Shown here piece after piece: positions 1-6,987 of a stretch of 41,410 nt of DNA. The notes beneath the pieces were generated by a model. The model had not been told where the DNA came from and did no database searches. It worked only from the letters and a program-made list of their open reading frames with translations. Position 1 is the first letter of the stretch, and each line of letters starts with the position of its first letter. The DNA comes from Bacteroidota bacterium (lineage in GTDB: Bacteria; Bacteroidota; Bacteroidia; Chitinophagales; Saprospiraceae), in the NCBI GenBank assembly GCA_963169325.1, contig CAUJEY010000157.1:1-41410 (forward strand). Direction: 5' to 3'. A program made the translations under genes and the position numbers.

Positions 1-141
1 TTCGGTCAAACGGGCGACTTCGGCAAAGGCCACAACGCCTTTACGTTGGACAAAGCGCTGATGAACACTACCGGTATGTTGTACTACAAAGTGGAAACAC
101 CGACCGATAGTGCGGTGAAGAAGATGATACAGACGAAGTAA
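1..141 (+). CDS. 3' end of a secreted protein with T9SS type A sorting domain (partial)
   Basis: The reading frame is open from the first base of the window and stops with TAA at 139-141, giving the last 46 residues of a protein whose start lies outside the window. The end reads GMLYYKVET, then a short acidic stretch, then KKMIQTK. A beta-strand ending in LYYKVET followed by a KKMI-type tail is typical of the type A C-terminal sorting domain that directs Bacteroidota proteins through the type IX secretion system, where the domain is normally cleaved or anchored at the surface. The function of the cargo part cannot be seen. A hairpin repeat and a strong terminator follow, so this gene ends a transcription unit. 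Confidence 0.75.
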   Translation, partial: FGQTGDFGKGHNAFTLDKALMNTTGMLYYKVETPTDSAVKKMIQTK

Positions 142-157
142 CGCATCCTGATGTGGG

Positions 158-231
158 GCGAATTTGTAATTCGCCTGATCTACGGGCGAGTTAAAAATTC
201 GCCTGATCTACGGGCGAATTAAAAATTCGCC
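158..231. repeat. 28-bp period palindromic repeat downstream of a stop codon
   Basis: Three copies of a unit starting GCGAATT/GCGAGTT and containing the self-complementary core GCGAATT-N4-AATTCGC lie at 158-185, 186-213 and 214-231. The first two are joined by TGATCTACGG. Each copy can fold into a small hairpin. The 25-bp block at 212-236 recurs exactly at 38131-38155. The array starts 16 bp after the stop codon at 139-141. Confidence 0.85.
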
Positions 232-280
232 CCACATCATCATAAATGAATAGAATAATTTTCATGAGAGCATCCTGATA

Positions 281-308
281 ACGCCCGGTAAAGTCCGGGC
301 GTTTTTTT
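281..308 (+). terminator. Rho-independent terminator
   Basis: ACGCCCGG (281-288) pairs with CCGGGCGT (295-302) around a six-base loop and runs directly into a tract of seven T. It would end the transcript of the T9SS protein that stops at 141. The remaining gap up to the next promoter at 375 shows nothing else. Confidence 0.9.
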
Positions 309-374
309 AAGATGTCACCAGGAAAGGGCGGTGATTGAAACGAACCGGATCGCCGGGTTTGCCTGCAAAGTTTT

Positions 375-406
375 TTTGTGAAAAAACCCTGCGCATCGTA
401 CCTTTG
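375..406 (+). promoter_or_regulatory. Bacteroidota-type promoter for the HYC_CC_PP / TonB receptor unit
   Basis: TTTG at 375-378 and TACCTTTG at 399-406 are separated by 20 bp, an exact match to the Bacteroidota sigma-ABfr form TTTG-N19-21-TAnnTTTG. Transcription would start near 412, about 50 bases before the proposed start codon at 462. Confidence 0.75.
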
Positions 407-461
407 TTGTCGAAAACAGGTTTTGTTGTTCGCATTTTAACCCGGCTATTTTCGCACCATT

Positions 462-938
462 TTGTCTGCTCGTGTAAAAACATCGATCGTTTGGCTATGG
501 GTGGCAGCGCTGCTGAGCGCTACCGTTGGGATCAGTGTACATCAGATTTATTGCTACTGTGTCGGGGAAAGCACCTATTCGATTTTTAAAGAAGCCGCCG
601 ATGCGTGTGCCGCCGGCGAAATGATGCCGAAGGAGGGCGCTTGTTGCAGTAAGGACTTGCCTTCCTGTTGTTCAAAAGACGGCGCTCAAGACCAGAATCA
701 GCACAATTGCACCAAAAAAACCGTCAAGGTATTCCAATTAAAAACGGAATATCTGGTGGTTCAGCCGCTGGACAAATCCTTCGATTTCCCTGTTTGGGCC
801 GATGAATTCCCGGAATACCTGAAATTGTACCGCCCGGCAATTTGCCAGGCCACCGTGAATAATAAAGCGCCGCCGGCGCCGCCTCCTCCCCTTTCCGGCC
901 GCGCGATATGCCTGCGCCACGAACTTTTTCGTTGCTAG
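462..938 (+). CDS. Small cysteine-rich HYC_CC_PP-type protein
   Basis: A 158-residue protein with an N-terminal hydrophobic segment (about residues 8-27), a YCYC motif at 30-33, Cys-Cys pairs at 61-62 and 69-70, and a proline run near 137-143. This order of an H/Y-C motif, CC motifs and PP motif matches the Bacteroidota family called HYC_CC_PP, whose members are small, exported and usually sit next to TonB-dependent receptors. The usual HYC is replaced here by YCYC. There are eleven cysteines in all, which suggests metal or redox chemistry; that is inference. The start is TTG at 462 because no in-frame ATG precedes the hydrophobic segment; ATT at 459 is possible. A strong promoter lies upstream and the TonB receptor gene follows 113 bp downstream on the same strand, so the two are probably one unit. 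The biochemical role is unknown. Confidence 0.75.
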   Translation: MSARVKTSIVWLWVAALLSATVGISVHQIYCYCVGESTYSIFKEAADACAAGEMMPKEGACCSKDLPSCCSKDGAQDQNQHNCTKKTVKVFQLKTEYLVVQPLDKSFDFPVWADEFPEYLKLYRPAICQATVNNKAPPAPPPPLSGRAICLRHELFRC

Positions 939-1018
939 ATTGCTGATTTTCAATGTTTCTCTCCGGGGGTATGTCCTCCAGAGGGGTTTTGTATTTATTG
1001 AAAATTTATTTAACAGCG

Positions 1019-1037
1019 GCAGAACAAAATGTTCTGC
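1019..1037. promoter_or_regulatory. 19-bp palindrome before the TonB receptor start
   Basis: GCAGAACA (1019-1026), AAA, then TGTTCTGC (1030-1037) form perfect 8-bp arms. The palindrome lies 14 bp before the ATG at 1052. It could be an operator for a dimeric regulator of metal uptake or an RNA hairpin close to the start site. It does not resemble the classical Fur box sequence. No second copy was noticed in this window. Confidence 0.45.
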
Positions 1038-1051
1038 GCAAAGCAAAAGCA

Positions 1052-3319
1052 ATGAAATACCATATATTATTAATCGTATTATTCCTGTCCCCGCTGTTTT
1101 TATCGGCGCAACAACCAACCGCCTCCAAGACCGTTTACGGCATAGTCACCAACGAAAAAGAAGAACTGCTTATCGGCGCTACAGTGCAGTGGGCCGATAC
1201 CAAACAAGGCGCTATTACTGATACCCTTGGGCGGTTTTGGTTGCCCAGGCGTGACCGGGAAGCCGTTTTACTTATCAAATACGTAGGATACGATCCGGCA
1301 CAGGTCAGTGTATTACCGCAAGAAGACAGTCTTTGGGTGGAAGTTCGGGGCGTCGTAACACTACAGGAAGTGACCGTAGCGGCACACGGTTTCGATAACC
1401 GGGTCTCTACTATCGAAACCCGGAACGTAGAAAGTATTCAACGAAACGAACTCCGCAAAGCGCCCTGCTGCAACCTGTCGGAAAGTTTTGAAACCAATGG
1501 CGCCGCCGATGTGAGCTATGCCAACGCGCTCACCGGCGTTAAGGAAATCCAGATGCTCGGCCTGCGCGGTATTTACAGCCAGTTTATGGTCGAGAACCGG
1601 CCCACCATGGGCGGCATCGCCACGCCCTTTGCGTTCGAATACATCCCCGGCACCTGGCTCGACGGCATCCAGTTGGCCAAAGGCGCCAGCACGGTGAAAA
1701 ACGGATTTGCCGGCATCGCCGGCCAGATCAACGCCGATATCGTAAAGCCCCATTCGGACAAACCACTGTTCGTCAACCTGTTTACCTCCACCGAAGGACG
1801 TGGCGAACTGAACCTGCATTTGAATAAAAAAGGCAAAGGCCGCGTATCAAACGGCTTGTTGCTGCACGGCAGTTTTGTGGAAAACGAATGGGACATGAAC
1901 AACGACAATTTCTACGACGCACCCAACCGGCACCAACTCAACGGCCTGTACCGCGTGTTTTACGAAGGCCCGAAAGCCTGTGGCCAATTCAACGTACAGG
2001 CGCTGACCGACCGTCGGCAAAGCGGCCAGATTCGCCCTATCGAAGGCATTTCCGGGCTGTTTTCTGTAGATCAGAAAAACGACCGGGTGGAAGTTTGGGG
2101 CAAAATGGGCTACGAAGGCTTGGGGGGCAAACCGTACCAGCAGATCGGCAATATGTTGTCGGCGGCCTGGCACCGCACGGAGGCCGTATACGGCCGCAAT
2201 ACTTACGATGCCGTCCAGCGCTCGTTGTATTGGCAAACCTTATATCAAACCATCATCGGTACCACTGATCATACCTTCGTGGTGGCGCCCTCCCTGCAAT
2301 ACGACGATATCGATGAGCAGGTGGTGCAGCACGACGCCGGAAAAGAGATCAGGTTCAGTCACGACCTGGGCCGCACTGAAATCGTACCGGGCACAATGCT
2401 GGAATACACGTACAGCCGCCCCAATCTTGAAATGGAGATACCTGATTTTGTGTTGGTACTGGGCGCCCGGGCAGATTGGAACAGCCGATTCGGCTGGCTC
2501 CTCACCCCGCGTATGAGCGCCAAATATAATTTCACGACAGAAAGCGTGGTGCGTATCTCCGCCGGACGGGGCCACCGGTCGTCCAACCTGGTTGCAGAAA
2601 ACATCAGCGTACTGGCCAGCAATGATACCCTGCATTTTGCCAATGACCTGGGCCTGGAACAAGCCTGGAACTACGGCGTGAATTTTACCCAAAACTTCAA
2701 AATCGCCCGCCGCGACGGCAGTTTCAGCATCGACCTGTACCGCACCGATTTCGACCGGCAAGTGCTGGTAGATGTGGACCAATCGCCTACCAACGTCTTT
2801 TTCTACAACGTGGCCGGCAGATCGTTTTCCAACAGCCTGTTAGCCACGTTGCAGTATAATCCATTGCCGGGACTGGAAGTAAAAGTAGCCTATAAATGGA
2901 ACGACGTGCGCGCCACGTTTTCCGACGGGCAACTTAAAACCCTCCCGTTGGTGGCCAAACACCGGGGACTCGTTACGCTGGACTACACCACGCCGAATAA
3001 AAAATGGATGTTCAACACCAACGTACAAATTGTAGGGCCGCAACGCCTGCCCGACAACTCGAAGGTGCCGCACGAATACATGCATGATTTCCCGGAGGTC
3101 AGCCCGGTTTTTGCGGTATGGAACGCACAGATCACCCGCAGTTGGAAAAAATTTGAAATTTATATCGGCGGCGAAAACTTAAACAGTTACCAGCAACACC
3201 ACGCAATTATGGCAGCCAACGAACCCTGGAGCCCCTATTTCAACGGGGCGCAGATTTGGGCGCCAATGATGGGGCGGGTGGCGTATTTAGGGGTAAGGGT
3301 GTCGCCGTCGGGATTGTAA
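1052..3319 (+). CDS. TonB-dependent receptor with carboxypeptidase-like N-terminal domain, probable metal uptake
   Basis: A 755-residue outer-membrane receptor. The chosen ATG at 1052 gives a clean signal peptide (MKYHILLIVLFLSPLFLSAQ); an upstream in-frame start at 953 would put 33 unlikely residues in front. A CarboxypepD_reg-like beta domain covers about residues 25-105, the plug about 110-235, and the rest is the 22-stranded barrel. The plug contains CCNLSESFETN from residue 139 and an EIQMLGLRG strand, a motif set I associate with Bacteroidota receptors that neighbour HYC_CC_PP proteins and heavy-metal-associated domain proteins. The substrate is therefore likely a metal or metal complex, possibly copper, but this is inference. 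It energises transport through TonB-ExbBD, which is not in the window. Only 10 bp separate its stop from the convergent mnmD stop, with no obvious terminator. Confidence 0.85.
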   Translation: MKYHILLIVLFLSPLFLSAQQPTASKTVYGIVTNEKEELLIGATVQWADTKQGAITDTLGRFWLPRRDREAVLLIKYVGYDPAQVSVLPQEDSLWVEVRGVVTLQEVTVAAHGFDNRVSTIETRNVESIQRNELRKAPCCNLSESFETNGAADVSYANALTGVKEIQMLGLRGIYSQFMVENRPTMGGIATPFAFEYIPGTWLDGIQLAKGASTVKNGFAGIAGQINADIVKPHSDKPLFVNLFTSTEGRGELNLHLNKKGKGRVSNGLLLHGSFVENEWDMNNDNFYDAPNRHQLNGLYRVFYEGPKACGQFNVQALTDRRQSGQIRPIEGISGLFSVDQKNDRVEVWGKMGYEGLGGKPYQQIGNMLSAAWHRTEAVYGRNTYDAVQRSLYWQTLYQTIIGTTDHTFVVAPSLQYDDIDEQVVQHDAGKEIRFSHDLGRTEIVPGTMLEYTYSRPNLEMEIPDFVLVLGARADWNSRFGWLLTPRMSAKYNFTTESVVRISAGRGHRSSNLVAENISVLASNDTLHFANDLGLEQAWNYGVNFTQNFKIARRDGSFSIDLYRTDFDRQVLVDVDQSPTNVFFYNVAGRSFSNSLLATLQYNPLPGLEVKVAYKWNDVRATFSDGQLKTLPLVAKHRGLVTLDYTTPNKKWMFNTNVQIVGPQRLPDNSKVPHEYMHDFPEVSPVFAVWNAQITRSWKKFEIYIGGENLNSYQQHHAIMAANEPWSPYFNGAQIWAPMMGRVAYLGVRVSPSGL

Positions 3320-3329
3320 AAGAAGGGGC

Positions 3330-3995
3330 TCATTCCCCCCGCACACCCCGCGTCATCTCCCTTTTCCCCGGCGGCCCTTGCAAGCGCTCCACCTCGAAGC
3401 CCACTTTTTTCAGGGTGCGTTTTACGTCGCCTTTGGCGCAGTAGGTGACTAAAACGCCGTCAGGGTTCAGGGCCTGGTACAACCGGGCAAAAATGTCCTC
3501 CGTCCAGAGTTCCGGCTGGGCCTGCGGGGCGAAAGCGTCGAAATAGATCACGTCGAAGGTGGTCTCGGGGATAAAATCCTCCAGCCGGGTTTGGTGTTTG
3601 GTAAAGGTAAAATGTTCGGAAAGTTCGTGTTCCCTTTCCCAGGCAATACGATGGAGCCGGAGAAAATCGGCGTGCCGCTCCGGGGCTTTGAGTTGGGCGG
3701 CAAAATTAAACGCGGAAGCCTCCTTCACGGTCAGCGGATAGGCCTCAATACCGGTATAGCGGACGTGCAGGTTGCGGCGCTCGGCTTCGAGCCTGGTCAT
3801 AAAAGCATTCAATCCGGTGCCGAGGCCGATCTCCACTACCGCGATGTCCCGTTGCACCGCGGCTTTGTACCGCAGCCCGGCATCGATAAATACGTGTGCC
3901 GATTCCGTAACGGCGCCGTACTTTGAGTGGTAGGTGACGCCGTATCGCTCGGAGTAGATGGAGTGAGAGCCGTCGTCGGTTGTGATGAGAACCAT
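3330..3995 (-). CDS. mnmD: tRNA (mnm5s2U34) methyltransferase MnmD
   Basis: A 221-residue stand-alone enzyme equal to the methyltransferase half of E. coli MnmC. It uses S-adenosylmethionine to convert the aminomethyl group on wobble uridine 34 of certain tRNAs to methylaminomethyl. The SAM-binding motif GLGTGLN, the segment YFDAFAPQAQPELW and the late TYCAKGDVKRTLKKVGF block are all family hallmarks. The ATG at 3993-3995 starts MVLITTDDGSHSIY, the usual N-terminus; the frame stays open upstream to 4082 but that would run through the tRNA-Leu gene and its terminator. The start codon lies only 9 bp beyond the T-tract of that terminator, so expression must come from read-through or from a promoter buried in the tRNA region. 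In Bacteroidota MnmD is normally separate from the MnmC oxidase half. Confidence 0.92.
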   Translation of the reverse strand: MVLITTDDGSHSIYSERYGVTYHSKYGAVTESAHVFIDAGLRYKAAVQRDIAVVEIGLGTGLNAFMTRLEAERRNLHVRYTGIEAYPLTVKEASAFNFAAQLKAPERHADFLRLHRIAWEREHELSEHFTFTKHQTRLEDFIPETTFDVIYFDAFAPQAQPELWTEDIFARLYQALNPDGVLVTYCAKGDVKRTLKKVGFEVERLQGPPGKREMTRGVRGE

Positions 3996-4004
3996 TGGAT
4001 ATTC

Positions 4005-4036
4005 AAAAAAAGCGCCCCGGAAAACTCCGGAGCGCT
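4005..4036 (-). terminator. Rho-independent terminator of the tRNA-Leu transcript
   Basis: Read on the minus strand, AGCGCTCCGG (4036-4027) pairs with CCGGGGCGCT (4020-4011), with one G-T pair and a loop of six, and is followed by six T (4010-4005). It begins six bases after the tRNA 3' end and ends about ten bases before the mnmD start codon. Confidence 0.88.
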
Positions 4037-4041
4037 CTAAG

Positions 4042-4124
4042 TGCGGGAAGCGAGACTCGAACTCGCACGACCTTGCAGTCACAGGTGTTTGAGACCAGCG
4101 CGTCTACCATTCCGCCATTCCCGC
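4042..4124 (-). tRNA. tRNA-Leu (anticodon CAA)
   Basis: The minus strand folds as an 83-base class II tRNA. The acceptor arm GCGGGAA (4124-4118) pairs with TTCCCGC (4049-4043) and the discriminator is A at 4042; CCA is not encoded. The D-loop contains GGTAGAC, the anticodon loop is CTCAAAC with CAA at positions 34-36, the variable arm has a GAC/GUC stem, and the T arm is GCGAG-TTCGAGT-CTCGC. The anticodon stem CTGGT/ACCTG contains a U28-U42 mismatch. The gene overlaps the end of hscB by 21 bp on the same strand. Confidence 0.93.
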
Positions 4125-4652
4125 TTGGGGCGCAAACTTAGAGAGATTTTCACGAATGCGCAAGAGGTATCTTTTTTTAAGAAAAAATTCTAGCACCGCC
4201 CGTAAATCGGCGGCCGGGTTTGGGCTGTTTGGGTATGTCTCTAAAACGGGTTGTATAGCGGCTAGAAGTTCCTTTTCAAGCAGTTCCAGGGCATTCTGGA
4301 CCTGTTTATAACGCTCCGGATCGAAATCGAGTTCCAGTTCCAGGAGCGATTCATTGATGTCCATCATATCCAATAAAAATTCCCGGGGCATCTCCTGTTT
4401 GCCTTCGCCGCCTGTTTTGAGCAAGCCGTTTATGTTCAAAACGTAGCGCATACGCCGGTCTGGGTCGGAAAGGGTCTGGTAGGCTTCGTTGTTCAGGGTA
4501 GCCATTTCCAGCATTTCCGCTTGTTTTGGGTCGTCAGCCAGGGTATGGAAATCGGGGTGGTATTTTTTGCTGTTTTGGTAAAAAATGCGGCGCAGGGCGG
4601 GTTCGTCCACCTGAAAGGAAATGGGTATGTCGTAAAATTCGAAGTAAGTCAT
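4104..4652 (-). CDS. hscB: Fe-S cluster co-chaperone HscB
   Basis: A 182-residue J-domain protein that stimulates the HscA (Hsp70) ATPase and delivers the IscU scaffold for iron-sulfur cluster transfer. The N-terminal J domain (about 1-75) contains the HPD motif in KKYHPDFHTLA, and DPDRRMRYVL closes it as in other HscB proteins. The C-terminal helical bundle (about 90-175) is rich in acidic and leucine residues, as expected for IscU binding. Length is normal for the family. The gene starts 9 bp after rseP and belongs to the same minus-strand run. Its last six sense codons and the TAG stop are the first 21 bases of the tRNA-Leu gene, with the stop inside the GGTAGAC of the D-loop. No other isc genes are nearby. 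Confidence 0.9.
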   Translation of the reverse strand: MTYFEFYDIPISFQVDEPALRRIFYQNSKKYHPDFHTLADDPKQAEMLEMATLNNEAYQTLSDPDRRMRYVLNINGLLKTGGEGKQEMPREFLLDMMDINESLLELELDFDPERYKQVQNALELLEKELLAAIQPVLETYPNSPNPAADLRAVLEFFLKKRYLLRIRENLSKFAPQAGMAEW

Positions 4653-4661
4653 GATGGGTTT

Positions 4662-6011
4662 CTAAAACAGCCCCTGAAATACGTGTCTCCACAAATCCAG
4701 TCCCAAAGCGAAAACCATCAGCCCCAGCAGCAGGAAAAACCCAACGGTAACGGCTTTTTCCATCACCTTATCGCTCACTTTACGGCCGGTAATGACTTCC
4801 CAGATGAGAAACATGACATAGCCGCCATCGAGCGCGGGTATGGGCAGCAGGTTCATAAAAGCGAGCAGGATGCTGAGCGAAGCAGTGATCGTCCAGAAGC
4901 GTTCCCAATCCCATCGGGGACCGTACATTTTGCCGATACTGATCACGCTGCCGAGGTTATCCTTCACCGAAATTTTCCCTGCAAACATTTGGCCGAAGGC
5001 TTTCATTTGATTGTTGAGAAAATCAAGCCCCATTTCCACCCCGGCGGGCATAGCCCGGGCGAAGGTGAAATGTTCCCGTTCGATTTTATAAAAACCTTCC
5101 ACGCGGGGCGCCACGCCGATGGTGCCTTCCGGGGAGATATTGACTTTTATCCGGACCGTATCACTACCGCGCAACGCCGTCAGTTCCGCCGTTTTATCCA
5201 TGTTCTGTTTGGCTAAAGGGGAAAACTGATCGTAGTAGGGTATATATTGGCCATTGAATGCGATAATCTGATCGCCTTTCAGCAGGCCGGATTTTTCCGC
5301 AGGCTTACCGGGCAGCAGGCTGTCTACGTAAAAGGGAATACGCGGCGACATCAGGCTGGATTTAGCTACACGCTTGCCGGTCAGCTGCGTGGCAGCATCT
5401 TCGGGTAACGCGATGACCTGTTGCTGTCCGTCGCGGACGACCGTCACGCTGCGCGCGTTGTTCAGGGCCACACCTTCGACATAAGCCCCGGGGTCTAAGC
5501 GGTCGATAGATTTATCGCCAACTTTTACAATAACGTCACCAGAACGGAGGCCTTGCTGGATCAGCACGGAATCCAGGGCCAGGCCGTATTTCAGTTCGGT
5601 GTTGGGAATGTACTGTTTTCCGTAGGTCCACAGGATCATGCCGAAAATCAGAAAACCCAGTATAAAATTGACGGTAACGCCGCCGACCATAATGATGAGC
5701 CGTTGCCAGGCGGGTTTGGAGCGGAATTCCCAGGGTTGCGGGGGCAGTTTAAGCGCCTCGGTGTCGAGGCTTTCGTCTACCATGCCCGATATTTTCACAT
5801 AGCCACCCAAGGGCAGCCAGCCAAGGCCGTATTCGGTATCGCCTCTTTTTATTTTCCAAAGGGAATTAAAGGGCGCAAAATCAAAGAACAAGTAAAATTT
5901 TTCCACCCGGATTTTGAACCAGCGTGCGGGAAAAAAGTGTCCCATTTCATGCAGGACGATAAGCAGCGAGAGGCTGAGTAAAAATTGACTGACGGTTACT
6001 ATGCTATCCAT
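4662..6011 (-). CDS. rseP: RIP metalloprotease RseP (site-2 protease family)
   Basis: A 449-residue inner-membrane zinc protease that cuts transmembrane segments of anti-sigma factors or leftover signal peptides. The zinc motif HEMGH is at residues 21-25 in the first membrane helix, and the second active-site motif LDGG at 394-397 lies in the third core helix (NLLPIPALDGGYVMF). Between them are PDZ-like regions (about 135-300, with LRSGDVIVKV and LLKGDQIIAF) that restrict substrate access. A final helix sits near 425-445. Length fits the family. It starts 34 bp after the porD-like gene and is followed closely by hscB. Family members in Bacteroidota control extracytoplasmic sigma factors, but no such factor is encoded here. 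Confidence 0.93.
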   Translation of the reverse strand: MDSIVTVSQFLLSLSLLIVLHEMGHFFPARWFKIRVEKFYLFFDFAPFNSLWKIKRGDTEYGLGWLPLGGYVKISGMVDESLDTEALKLPPQPWEFRSKPAWQRLIIMVGGVTVNFILGFLIFGMILWTYGKQYIPNTELKYGLALDSVLIQQGLRSGDVIVKVGDKSIDRLDPGAYVEGVALNNARSVTVVRDGQQQVIALPEDAATQLTGKRVAKSSLMSPRIPFYVDSLLPGKPAEKSGLLKGDQIIAFNGQYIPYYDQFSPLAKQNMDKTAELTALRGSDTVRIKVNISPEGTIGVAPRVEGFYKIEREHFTFARAMPAGVEMGLDFLNNQMKAFGQMFAGKISVKDNLGSVISIGKMYGPRWDWERFWTITASLSILLAFMNLLPIPALDGGYVMFLIWEVITGRKVSDKVMEKAVTVGFFLLLGLMVFALGLDLWRHVFQGLF

Positions 6012-6045
6012 TTATTATGTTTAAAGGCTATATGGCCTACGTTGT

Positions 6046-6972
6046 TTATGATCCGATTTCCCGGTATCGCTGGCTGTTTGCAGGGTCTATCTTAGTCATA
6101 ATTTGCTGGACCCTGTCTTTTTGGGCCTTGGCGCCCAATTTCCACATTTCGACCAACTCGTCTTTTTTGGCGTTCGCAAACATCTGCACAATCATCGCAT
6201 TGAAATAAGCGGTGTTCACCTTATCCAACTCTTCCAGCGCCTGAAGCACGGCTACTTTGCCGCCATTGGGATCGCTGGCAAACATATCCAAACCCTTGCG
6301 GTGGTAGGTGTACATGGCGGCGCGATAGGGGCGTACCCGCGGATTGAGCAGGTTTTCGATGATCCAGTACCGGTTGCGGTTTTTGCCGCCATCGGCAGGG
6401 CGCCAGCCGCTGAAACGGTTCGTAGAAGAGTTTTGAATATTGGTAACCAACTGCAACGCTGTTTGTAAATAAGGCTCGCCGCCGTAAGCGGAATACGAAT
6501 CGAAGTCCATGCCCAAAATAAGGTAGGCATAAAACGCCAAAACGGCCGGCAAGTTCTGATTGTCGGTCGCATCCGGCAAAAATTCGATGGGCTGGGACTG
6601 TTCATATTGAAACGTCACGTCTTTATCCAGGTGCGACAGGAGCGGCGTTTCGTAGCCGCTGCCAAACACCGGGCGCACGGCCTGCACGGCCAGTTCCGCT
6701 TCAAATATATTGGCATCCTGTTCAGACTTGATCGTGATGATAAAATTGCACTTGATACGCTCTTCCTCCTCGAATATCTCATTCGTCCACTTGGTGGTGT
6801 TCAAAAAATCGCGGAGTGAGACTTCCAGTTGATCAAACACCTTGCGGTCGGTGCGTTGCAGCTGTGGCGTGCTGACACGAACGGTACAATTCAGTTCGCC
6901 GCCCTGGGCGATGGCTTGCAGCGTGGATAGTAAAAGCAGCAGGATTGGAAAAAGAAACTTCGTCATATTCAT
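6046..6972 (-). CDS. porD: DUF4835 / PorD-like protein of the type IX secretion system
   Basis: A 308-residue exported protein with an N-terminal signal peptide ending near ALAQ-like AIAQ (residue 23), followed by GELNCTVRV. The body has FxxLExxLRDFLNTTKWT, FNIxI-like beta segments and a long helical C-terminus. This is the DUF4835 family, which I recall being named PorD and linked to type IX secretion. The neighbours support the call: bamD, rpoZ and coaBC directly upstream form the arrangement commonly seen around this gene in Bacteroidota. Two start codons are possible, at 6972 and 6966; both give the same signal peptide. The gap to coaBC is 15 bp, so the genes are probably cotranscribed. 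The window also encodes at least three T9SS substrates, so the system is in use. The exact molecular role is not established from sequence. Confidence 0.8.
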   Translation of the reverse strand: MNMTKFLFPILLLLLSTLQAIAQGGELNCTVRVSTPQLQRTDRKVFDQLEVSLRDFLNTTKWTNEIFEEEERIKCNFIITIKSEQDANIFEAELAVQAVRPVFGSGYETPLLSHLDKDVTFQYEQSQPIEFLPDATDNQNLPAVLAFYAYLILGMDFDSYSAYGGEPYLQTALQLVTNIQNSSTNRFSGWRPADGGKNRNRYWIIENLLNPRVRPYRAAMYTYHRKGLDMFASDPNGGKVAVLQALEELDKVNTAYFNAMIVQMFANAKKDELVEMWKLGAKAQKDRVQQIMTKIDPANSQRYREIGS

Positions 6973-6987
6973 AATGTTGGTGCAAAT

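Noticed and set aside
953-1051. Longer N-terminus for the first TonB receptor
   Set aside because: It would hide the signal peptide behind 33 residues and include the palindrome at 1019-1037.
3996-4082. Longer N-terminus for mnmD
   Set aside because: It would translate through the tRNA-Leu gene and its terminator; ATG at 3995 gives the normal family start.
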